Shown: positions 8,360-14,246 of the stretch, piece by piece
Layout of the letters: the number at the start of each line of letters is the position of its first letter
Numbering within the stretch: the first letter of the stretch is position 1
Translations under genes and position numbers: made by a program
The notes under the pieces: generated by a model
Database searches by the model: none
What the model was told of the DNA's origin: nothing
The model's input: only the letters and a program-made list of their open reading frames with translations
Assembly: GCA_003517725.1 (NCBI GenBank)
Contig: DOZZ01000279.1
Location: forward strand, 11,699-25,944
Length of the DNA: 14,246 nt
From: Bryobacterales bacterium
GTDB taxonomy: Bacteria; Acidobacteriota; Terriglobia; Bryobacterales; Bryobacteraceae
Direction: 5' to 3'

Positions 8360-9904
8360 TTAATTGAGCACGTGTAATAGATTTTTCGATGGAAGCGAGC
8401 CCATCGGAACTTGCAGCTCCGGCATGGGGCGGCCTTGAAATAAGCGGCGGCAGGGTTTCGCCAGCAAGCCGGCCCACACGCTGGCGCGGCTGCGGCGCGC
8501 GCTGTCGGTGGAGATGCCGGTGTTGGCGTACATCTGCCGATACAGGCGAGAGATCAGCATGAATGCCATTCGGCCTCGCAGCGATTTGACGCAGGCCGAG
8601 CGTTCCCATACGGCGCTCCAGCTGTAGAAGCGATCCCATACGCGCTGCGTTCGCTCGCGGATTTCTTCTGAACTCATCGAAGGGTGCGGCGTAAACATTT
8701 TCGGACGAACGCGCGCCGGGATTAGCCAATAACGCGTCATCGGAATGCCGGCGACGGCGGGCATCTCCTCAGCCTGGGATTTCTCCCAACGCTCGAAGTC
8801 GACGGTCCCGGGAAATGGCGTCAGCATGACGAATTGGGCGAAGGTCAAGCCGGCTTTGCGGGCCAGGTCCTGGGTCGCGTCGAAGGTTTCCTGCTTATCC
8901 GTGGGCAGACCGAAGATGAACGAACCCAAAACATGCACGCCGTGATCGCGAAATGTTTTGAGCTGCCGGACCAGATTGTCGCCGGAACAGTTGAAATCTT
9001 TGTAGACGGCCTTCAGGCCTTCGGGCGTGACCGCCTCGACGCCTACCAACGCCCCACGGATGCGGGCCTTTTGCATGGCGTCCAGGAACTCGGTATCCTC
9101 GGCCGCTTCCATCGTGATCTGCGTGTAGAAGACCATGTCCGAGGGCAGCAGAGCCAGGCGCGCCATCAGCTCAAAGCGGGCGTCGCGCATGGCTTGCAAT
9201 TCATCGACGCGGGCCTGGTTGCCTTGTCGTTCGGCGAGCCGGATGTCGGTGAAGGTAACGGGATAGAAGTTGTCGTCGGCTAGGGCGATGAAGCGGAAGC
9301 CTTTGCGGCGCAGTTCCACGATCTCTTCCATCACGCCATCGGAGCCGCGCTGCCTGGGCCGCTGGCCATCGGTGCGCCACACCGAGCAAAAGGAACAGTG
9401 CTTGGCGCAACCGCGAATGGTCTGCACGGAGGCCCACATGTAGCCCTCGGGCGGCAGCAGATCCCAGCGCGCCTTCACGAAACGGTCAGGTTCGATGCGT
9501 CCGCCGTCATAGACCGGCTGGACCCGATCGCTGAGACAATCGCGCAGGGCCTGGCCCCAGATCACGTCACCATCGCCCTTTACAACGGCGGTGGCGCCAC
9601 CCAGGTCAAAGGCTTCCTGCGGATACAGCGTGGCGTGGATGCCGCCAAAGATAACGTGCGCGCCGCGATCGCGCGCTTCCCGTCCCAGTTCATAGCCGCG
9701 TAATGCGTTGCCGGTGTGAATGCCGATGCCGACGATGTCGCCGGGTTCGACGTTGAGCGGATCGAAGCGTCGCAAGGTCTCATCGCAAATCTCGGGGTCT
9801 CCGAACGACGCCGGGGTCGCGGCGGCCAGCACGTACAGCCAGCGCGGGGTAATGACTGCAGTTCCGAAGGAGGTGTCACTCGGGTTCACCAGGTGCACGG
9901 TCAT
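8360..9904 (-). CDS. B12-binding-domain radical SAM protein (substrate unknown)
   Basis: A 514-residue iron-sulfur enzyme. The N-terminal third (about 1-140) has a Rossmann-like cobalamin-binding-type layout: VHLVNP at the start, GDIVGIGIHTGN, and HVIFGGIHATLYPQEA (83-98). The base-off cobalamin motif DxHxxG is not visible. The radical SAM barrel carries C166xxxC170xxC173 (RGCAKHCSFC) for the 4Fe-4S cluster. Later motifs are LADDNFYP, LVGVEAVTPEGL and FIFGLPTD. The basic C-terminal region (about 400-514) has YRQMYANTG and KPCRRLF. Related proteins include hopanoid methylases and many of unknown substrate; I cannot choose among them. ATG 9904 has AAAGG 10 nt upstream. It stands alone on the minus strand, convergent with the rRNA methyltransferase. 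Confidence 0.85.
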   Translation of the reverse strand: MTVHLVNPSDTSFGTAVITPRWLYVLAAATPASFGDPEICDETLRRFDPLNVEPGDIVGIGIHTGNALRGYELGREARDRGAHVIFGGIHATLYPQEAFDLGGATAVVKGDGDVIWGQALRDCLSDRVQPVYDGGRIEPDRFVKARWDLLPPEGYMWASVQTIRGCAKHCSFCSVWRTDGQRPRQRGSDGVMEEIVELRRKGFRFIALADDNFYPVTFTDIRLAERQGNQARVDELQAMRDARFELMARLALLPSDMVFYTQITMEAAEDTEFLDAMQKARIRGALVGVEAVTPEGLKAVYKDFNCSGDNLVRQLKTFRDHGVHVLGSFIFGLPTDKQETFDATQDLARKAGLTFAQFVMLTPFPGTVDFERWEKSQAEEMPAVAGIPMTRYWLIPARVRPKMFTPHPSMSSEEIRERTQRVWDRFYSWSAVWERSACVKSLRGRMAFMLISRLYRQMYANTGISTDSARRSRASVWAGLLAKPCRRLFQGRPMPELQVPMGSLPSKNLLHVLN

Positions 9905-10180
9905 TATGGATGCCTTTCCGACTCATTATTTTATTTAGGATTGGCCGCGAACCCGAAGCAGAGCGGCAGGAATATTGAAGGTCCGGCTGTGGATTGATTT
10001 ATGCGCACCCAGGGAAAACTTATAGCGCGTCGTCAGATCTGCCGGATCTTCCATTTTTCTGTTCCCCCAAGCATACGCCCATCCGCTTCTAAAAGCGATC
10101 TCGATTCTCTTGGATCGATTTCCGGCCCTCATTGCGAATGCCTTAAAATGAAAGTTCACACGCAAATCCAAGGAGAAGCA
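9905..10180. other. Divergent intergenic region, no gene
   Basis: This 276-bp AT-richer region separates the radical SAM gene (minus) from the phosphofructokinase operon (plus). The only frame open into the downstream gene adds 60 residues without family character, so I treat it as untranslated. TAAAAT at 10144-10149 is a possible plus-strand -10 but has no good -35. On the minus strand a TAAAAT lies close to the radical SAM start. Short 5-bp inverted repeats (CGCTT-CTAA-AAGCG near 10084; CGATC...GATCG near 10096-10117) are too short to interpret. No riboswitch, including a cobalamin box, is evident. Confidence 0.5.
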
Positions 10181-11365
10181 ATGGCAGCCAAACGGGTTGG
10201 AATTCTGACAGGCGGCGGCGACGTGCCGGGCCTGAATTCGGTCATCAAGACCGTGGTGTATCGCGGCTCGGAGATCGGCACCGAGGTGGCCGGAATCCGG
10301 CGCGGTTGGGAAGGTCTCACCCACGTCAACTTCGAGGACCCGGCCAGCACCCAGCGCTACATTCTGCCGCTGACGCGCGAGAACACGCGCACCATCGACC
10401 GTTTCGGCGGGACCTATCTGCACAGTTCGCGCACCAATCCGACCAAGATGAAGAAGGTGCCGGAGTTTCTGACCGGCGCCGGCTTCAAAGCATCGGAGAA
10501 CACCAAGGGCGGCGTGACCAACACGGTCTACGACATGACGCCGCAGGTGCTGAAGAACATCGAAAAGCTGGAACTGGATTACCTGGTCGCCATCGGCGGC
10601 GACGACACGCTGAGCTTCGCCGCGCATCTGGACCGTCAGGGCGTGAAGGTGATCGCTATTCCCAAAACGATGGACAACGACGTGCGGAATACCGAATACT
10701 GCATCGGTTTTTCGACGGCCATCACGCGCGCGACAGAGGCCATTGAACGGCAGCGCACCACCGTCGGCTCGCACGAGCGTGTCGGAATTTTCCGCGTCTT
10801 CGGGCGCGATGCCGGCTACACCGCGCTCTATACCGCGTACGTCACGTCGATGCGCTGCTGCATTCCGGAGCATAAGTTCGATCTGGATAAGCTGGTCAGC
10901 CTGATCATGTTCGACAAGAAGATGTCCCCCAGCAACTACGCGCTGATTGTATTGTCGGAAGGCGCCGAGTGGCAGGGCCATAAGCTGTTGGAGTATGGTG
11001 AAGCGGACGCTTTCGGGCATCGCAAGAAGAGCAACATCGGCGAAGACCTGAGCGACGAGATCATCAAGCGCACCGGCGAAGAGACCATCGTCAGCGACCT
11101 GACCTACGATCTGCGCAGCGGCAACCCCGACTTCGTCGACAAGATGGTGGCGTCCACATTCGCGGGTATGGCCATCGACTGCATCCGGTCGGGACGCCAC
11201 GGCGTCATGATGGGCATCGCGGGCGGCTGCTACGCGGTGGAGCCGATTCCGGATCCCAAGCTGGGGCCGCGCAAAGTGGACGTGGAGAGCATGTACAACA
11301 CGGACCGCTATCGGCCGACCTATACGCACAAGATCGGGCTGCCGATTTTCCTGACGCGCGCTTAA
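10181..11365 (+). CDS. 6-phosphofructokinase, pyrophosphate-type residues
   Basis: A 394-residue enzyme that phosphorylates fructose 6-phosphate at C1 (glycolysis, reversible if PPi-dependent). The N-terminal phosphate loop is GILTGGGDVPGLN. The phosphoryl-donor site reads GGDDT (139-143): D142 stands where ATP enzymes have Gly104 (E. coli numbering). The catalytic stretch is PKTMDND (161-167), with K162 where ATP enzymes have Gly124 and D165 as the base. This Asp/Lys pair is the known signature of PPi-dependent enzymes. VFGRDAGYTA matches the MGRxxG sugar-phosphate site. The start is fixed by AAGGAG (10170-10175) and by the family's usual N-terminus; an in-frame start at 10001 is rejected. 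It is the first gene of a tight plus-strand string, 8 nt before the next gene. Confidence 0.92.
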   Translation: MAAKRVGILTGGGDVPGLNSVIKTVVYRGSEIGTEVAGIRRGWEGLTHVNFEDPASTQRYILPLTRENTRTIDRFGGTYLHSSRTNPTKMKKVPEFLTGAGFKASENTKGGVTNTVYDMTPQVLKNIEKLELDYLVAIGGDDTLSFAAHLDRQGVKVIAIPKTMDNDVRNTEYCIGFSTAITRATEAIERQRTTVGSHERVGIFRVFGRDAGYTALYTAYVTSMRCCIPEHKFDLDKLVSLIMFDKKMSPSNYALIVLSEGAEWQGHKLLEYGEADAFGHRKKSNIGEDLSDEIIKRTGEETIVSDLTYDLRSGNPDFVDKMVASTFAGMAIDCIRSGRHGVMMGIAGGCYAVEPIPDPKLGPRKVDVESMYNTDRYRPTYTHKIGLPIFLTRA

Positions 11366-11373
11366 AGGCCAAT

Positions 11374-12600
11374 ATGCTATTTCAGGAAGTGGTGGAGTCG
11401 CAGGGCCACCTGATCGACTCGCACATCATGGAGCAGATATTCGACAAGGTGGTCGAATATCAGGGCCGCTTTGAGGTGGAGCAGTTTCGCATCGGGCGGA
11501 CCAACAGTGAGCCATCGTACCTGCGTCTAAAGATCGAGACGCCCGATGCCGATGCCATGGACCATCTGCTGCAGCAGTTGTTGAACCTGGGCTGCTCGCC
11601 GGTGGAACATGGAGATGCCGAGCTGCGGCTGGTGGAGCGCGACCGCTGTCCGGCGGAGGACTTTTACTCGACCACCAACCACCGCACCATGGTGCGCCAC
11701 GGGCAGCAGTGGCTGGAAGTGCAGAACCAGCGCATGGACGCGGCCATCGTAGTGGAACAGGGCGTGGCCTCGTGCCGGCGCTTGCGCGATGTGAAGGCCG
11801 GCGACCAGGTGGTGGTGGGCACGCGCGGCATTCGCGTGGTGCCGGAGGCCAAGGAGCGCGACCGCCTGGCGTTCGCTTTCATGTCGAACGGCATCTCGTC
11901 GGAGCGGCAGGTCGAGACCGCCGTAAAGCAGACGGCGGCGCTGATCCGGCAATCGATGGAGCAGGGGCTGAAGGTAGTGTTTGTGGCGGGGCCCGTGGTG
12001 GTGCATACGGGCGGCGTGCGCAGCATGGCGCGGCTGATCCGCAAGGGCGTGGTACAGGCGCTCCTGAGCGGCAACGCGCTGGGCGTGCATGACGCGGAAG
12101 CGGCGCTGCTGGGGACTTCGCTTGGCATTCGTATGGCCGACGGGCGGCAGGAGGAGCACGGCCATCGCAACCACATGCGCGCCATCAACGCGATCTACCA
12201 TGAGGGCGGCATACGCGGCGCGGTGGAGAGCGGGCGGCTCAAGTCCGGAATTCTGTACGAGTGCATCAAGCACAACGTGCCGTTCGTGCTGGCCGGCAGC
12301 CTGCGCGACGACGGGCCGCTGCCCGAAACCATCACCGATATGAACGCGGCGCAGGACGCTTACGCTGAACTTTTGCGCGGCGCTGGCGTGGTGCTGTGCC
12401 TGGGCTCGATGCTGCATTCGATCGCGACGGGCAACATGCTGCCGAGCTGGGTGAAAATTGTGTGCGTCGACATCAACCCGGCGGTCGCTACGAAGGTGAG
12501 CGATCGCGGCACCGGCCAAGCCGTGGGCATCGTGACCGATGTGGGCCTGTTTCTTGAAGCGCTGGCCAATGAAATGGAACATGATGCAACGCAGTTATAG
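11374..12600 (+). CDS. TIGR00300 / LOR-SDH-domain protein, probable ornithine cyclodeaminase
   Basis: A 408-residue protein. The N-terminal region (about 5-95) matches the LOR/SDH conserved domain: ESQGHLIDSHIMEQIFDKVV, then FRIGRTNSEPSYLRLKI. Further family motifs are FVAGPVVVHTGG, GVVQALLSGNALGVHDAE, LLGTSLGI and a C-terminal nucleotide-binding-like LCLGSMLHSIATGNMLP followed by VCVDINPAVATKVSDRG. The same module is the C-terminal half of cyanobacterial AgrE/ArgZ, and archaeal stand-alone versions have been described as ornithine cyclodeaminases (ornithine to proline plus ammonia, NAD cofactor). No arginine dihydrolase module is attached here. AAAGG precedes the ATG; 8 nt separate it from the phosphofructokinase gene. 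The activity in this organism is inferred. Confidence 0.85.
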   Translation: MLFQEVVESQGHLIDSHIMEQIFDKVVEYQGRFEVEQFRIGRTNSEPSYLRLKIETPDADAMDHLLQQLLNLGCSPVEHGDAELRLVERDRCPAEDFYSTTNHRTMVRHGQQWLEVQNQRMDAAIVVEQGVASCRRLRDVKAGDQVVVGTRGIRVVPEAKERDRLAFAFMSNGISSERQVETAVKQTAALIRQSMEQGLKVVFVAGPVVVHTGGVRSMARLIRKGVVQALLSGNALGVHDAEAALLGTSLGIRMADGRQEEHGHRNHMRAINAIYHEGGIRGAVESGRLKSGILYECIKHNVPFVLAGSLRDDGPLPETITDMNAAQDAYAELLRGAGVVLCLGSMLHSIATGNMLPSWVKIVCVDINPAVATKVSDRGTGQAVGIVTDVGLFLEALANEMEHDATQL

Positions 12601-12982
12601 CGACGAACACGCGGCCGCCGGCATACAGGCGCCGCTGCCCGGCATCGAAACTTGGCCCAACCAGTTTGCGGGGTACGAGATCGAGATTGTGATTCCCGAG
12701 TTCACTTCGGTCTGTCCCAAGACGGGGCTGCCTGATTTCGGCACGCTCACGTTGCGCTACGTGCCGGACCAGCTTTGTTTAGAGCTGAAATCGCTCAAGA
12801 TGTACACGCTGGCGTACCGCGATCTCGGCATCTTTTATGAAAACGTGGTGAACCGCTTTTTGCGCGACATTGTCGCAGCCATCAAACCCGTATCGGCTAC
12901 GTTGGTTGGCGAATTCACGCCGCGCGGCGGACTGCATTCGAAGATCACGGCGCGCTACAGCCGCGAACAGGCGGGCGCGTGA
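12581..12982 (+). CDS. queF: NADPH-dependent 7-cyano-7-deazaguanine (preQ0) reductase QueF
   Basis: A 133-residue unimodular (short) QueF, which reduces preQ0 to preQ1 in queuosine tRNA biosynthesis in the cytoplasm. Key residues: the nucleophile C45 in FTSVCPKTGLPDFG, D52 seven residues later, and the QueF motif LELKSLKMY (67-75). E87 in GIFYE aligns with the substrate-binding Glu of B. subtilis QueF (Glu97), while the preceding His96 is Tyr86 here. The end FTPRGGLHSKITARY is typical. The start is ATG 12581 (or 12584), preceded by TGGA; either overlaps the upstream gene by about 20 nt. A longer frame from 12539 lies within the upstream gene and adds non-family residues. No other queuosine gene is in the window. 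Confidence 0.93.
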   Translation: MMQRSYSDEHAAAGIQAPLPGIETWPNQFAGYEIEIVIPEFTSVCPKTGLPDFGTLTLRYVPDQLCLELKSLKMYTLAYRDLGIFYENVVNRFLRDIVAAIKPVSATLVGEFTPRGGLHSKITARYSREQAGA

Positions 12983-14246
12983 GCCTGGGTGACGGTGAGG
13001 TCAAACTCGAAGAATTGTCGGCGCTGCTGGCCGAGGTGCGTGAGCGCGTGAGCGCGCAATATCCCGAAGGCATGGCCACGGCGGAGACGCCGCGGGGACA
13101 TGTCGCCGTCGCGCTGGCCGATTTGATGCCGCTGGCGCACGCGCGCGACGCCGCGCAGGCCAAGATGGCCGCTATCGGTTCGGTGAATCCGCGCCGCGGC
13201 GGCGTGGTGAACGGCTTGATCCAGTCCGTCAAGCGTTTCACCGCGCGTTCTTTGAACTGGTTTGTGCGCGACCAGGTTACCTTCAACCGTGAAGTGATGG
13301 TCTGCGTCGAGGCCTCGATCCAGGCTTTAAATGAACTGAACCATGCGATGGCTTCGCTGTGCGCGCAGATGACCTCGACCGGCCACCTCGGGGACCTCCG
13401 CGCGCATTGGAATGCGTGGCGCGTCAATTGGGAAAAGAAGCTGGCCGCCAACGAGACCTATTTTCTGCGGGCGGCGGCCGACCTGCAGACGTCACAGCAG
13501 AAGCGCGCCGGCGAACTGGAGCAGCGTTTGAATGAAACGCAGCGGGACTTTAGCAAGCTGGTGCAGGCGCAGCACACGGAATATCTGGCGGCACTCGAAA
13601 AGGCGGTTAACGAGGTGCAGCAAAAGCTGTGGGGCGATCTGGATCGTCTCAAGGGCGAATACGAGCGCCTGATCCACAGCGAGCTTCGCTTGCTCCGGCA
13701 GAAGACGGCGGGGCTGTCGGCCGCGCCCGCGCCCGCGCCGGTGGTGACGTCCGTGCCGGCCGGCGAACCGGAGTTCGATTACCAGAAATTCGCCGACCGT
13801 TTTCGCGGGCCCGAAGAGTACGTGCGGCGCAATCAACAGCTCTATCTGAGCTACTTCGCCGGATGCCGGAACGTTCTCGACATCGGCTGCGGTCGCGGCG
13901 AGATGCTGCGGGATTTGCGGGCGAACGGCATTGCGGCGCGCGGGATCGATTTGAGCGCGGAATTCGTGGCGTACTGCCGCAGCCAGGAGATCGACGCGCA
14001 ACAGGCGGATCTGTTCGTGTATCTGCCGCGGTTGGCGGACGGCGCACTGGACGGCATTTTCTGCAGCCAGGTTGTTGAGCATCTGCCGCCGCTGCGGCTG
14101 GCGGAGATGATGCGGTTGTGCGCGGCCAAGTTGCAGCGCGACGGCGTGATCGCGATTGAAACGCCGAATCCCGAATGCCTGGCGATCTTCGCGACCCATT
14201 TTTATCTGGACCCGACGCATCACAAGCCGGTGCCGCCGGCGCTGCT
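12979..14246 (+). CDS. Coiled-coil + SAM-dependent methyltransferase, surface-polysaccharide type (runs off right edge)
   Basis: The frame is open from GTG 12979 (sharing GTGA with the queF stop) to the window end, showing 422 residues. Residues 1-150 are helical, with a basic patch near 70-100 (NPRRGG, SVKRFTARSLNWFVRDQ). About 155-247 is a long charged coiled coil, followed by an Ala/Pro linker (AAPAPAPVV). The class I methyltransferase domain starts at DYQKFADRFRG (267-277). It then has VLDIGCGRGE (299-308, SAM site), QVVEHLPP (364-371), ETPNPECL (394-401) and FYLDPTHHKP (408-417). These motifs recur in methyltransferases of O-antigen and capsule gene clusters (WbdD-like), so a role in glycan modification or chain-end capping is likely but inferred. 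An internal ATG at 13072 is a less likely start. Confidence 0.85.
   Translation, partial: MSLGDGEVKLEELSALLAEVRERVSAQYPEGMATAETPRGHVAVALADLMPLAHARDAAQAKMAAIGSVNPRRGGVVNGLIQSVKRFTARSLNWFVRDQVTFNREVMVCVEASIQALNELNHAMASLCAQMTSTGHLGDLRAHWNAWRVNWEKKLAANETYFLRAAADLQTSQQKRAGELEQRLNETQRDFSKLVQAQHTEYLAALEKAVNEVQQKLWGDLDRLKGEYERLIHSELRLLRQKTAGLSAAPAPAPVVTSVPAGEPEFDYQKFADRFRGPEEYVRRNQQLYLSYFAGCRNVLDIGCGRGEMLRDLRANGIAARGIDLSAEFVAYCRSQEIDAQQADLFVYLPRLADGALDGIFCSQVVEHLPPLRLAEMMRLCAAKLQRDGVIAIETPNPECLAIFATHFYLDPTHHKPVPPAL

Noticed and set aside
10001..10180. N-terminal extension of the phosphofructokinase
   Set aside because: Adds 60 residues without family similarity; AAGGAG directly before ATG 10181 and the usual GILTGGG N-terminus fix the start there.
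9905..10180. Cobalamin riboswitch upstream of the B12-type radical SAM gene
   Set aside because: I looked for a B12-box-like conserved core on the minus strand and saw none; the space before the ATG is mostly AT-rich without extended pairing.
9935..11329. 464-codon minus-strand frame opposite the phosphofructokinase
   Set aside because: Antisense shadow of a clear PFK; no family features.
11527..12582. 351-codon minus-strand frame opposite the TIGR00300 gene
   Set aside because: Antisense shadow, His/Ala/Arg-rich, no motif.
13492..14223. 243-codon minus-strand frame opposite the methyltransferase
   Set aside because: The plus frame carries VLDIGCGRGE and other methyltransferase motifs and is open to the window end; the minus frame has none.

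Overview
The window is GC-rich chromosomal DNA, most likely from an Acidobacteriota bacterium of the Solibacter/Bryobacter type. This placement is an inference. It rests on the tandem small secreted proteins with a GTWKLN...KSKL motif, the anti-sigma-like protein with an FMPHLW...IEARR motif, and the overall gene set. No rRNA, tRNA, CRISPR array, transposase or phage gene is visible. I see no wholly unknown multi-gene system; most genes fall in recognisable families.

Left part (1-2950). A TPR protein leaves the window on the minus strand (1-353). Divergent from it are two tandem paralogous secreted proteins (438-905 and 1000-1467). Each has its own near-identical TATAAT promoter/leader and is followed by a GGAGGC-type hairpin. 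Facing them is a minus-strand three-gene operon: ECF sigma factor (2280-2843), membrane-anchored anti-sigma-like protein (1918-2283) and a membrane-anchored LTXXQ-like helical protein (1523-1918). These are joined by ATGA and TAATG overlaps. The layout resembles a CnrH/CnrY/CnrX-type envelope-sensing unit.

Centre (2939-8344). This is a protein quality-control block on the plus strand. Hsp20 is driven by a near-consensus TTGACA-N17-TATTAT promoter and followed by an intrinsic terminator. ClpB disaggregase, HtpX membrane protease and an RlmI-type rRNA methyltransferase follow, the last overlapping htpX by ATGA. A nested GGGGACA-tipped palindrome separates this block from a convergent minus-strand cobalamin-binding-type radical SAM enzyme (8360-9904).

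Right part (9905-14246). A 276-bp divergent intergenic region precedes a tightly packed plus-strand gene string: a phosphofructokinase with pyrophosphate-type active-site residues, a stand-alone TIGR00300 (LOR/SDH, AgrE/ArgZ C-terminal-type) ornithine cyclodeaminase, QueF (preQ0 reductase), and a coiled-coil plus SAM-methyltransferase protein of the surface-polysaccharide type that runs off the right edge. The spacing (8 nt, 20 nt overlap, 4 nt overlap) suggests one transcript, although the functions are not obviously linked.

All functional calls come from reading motifs by eye; no database search was possible.
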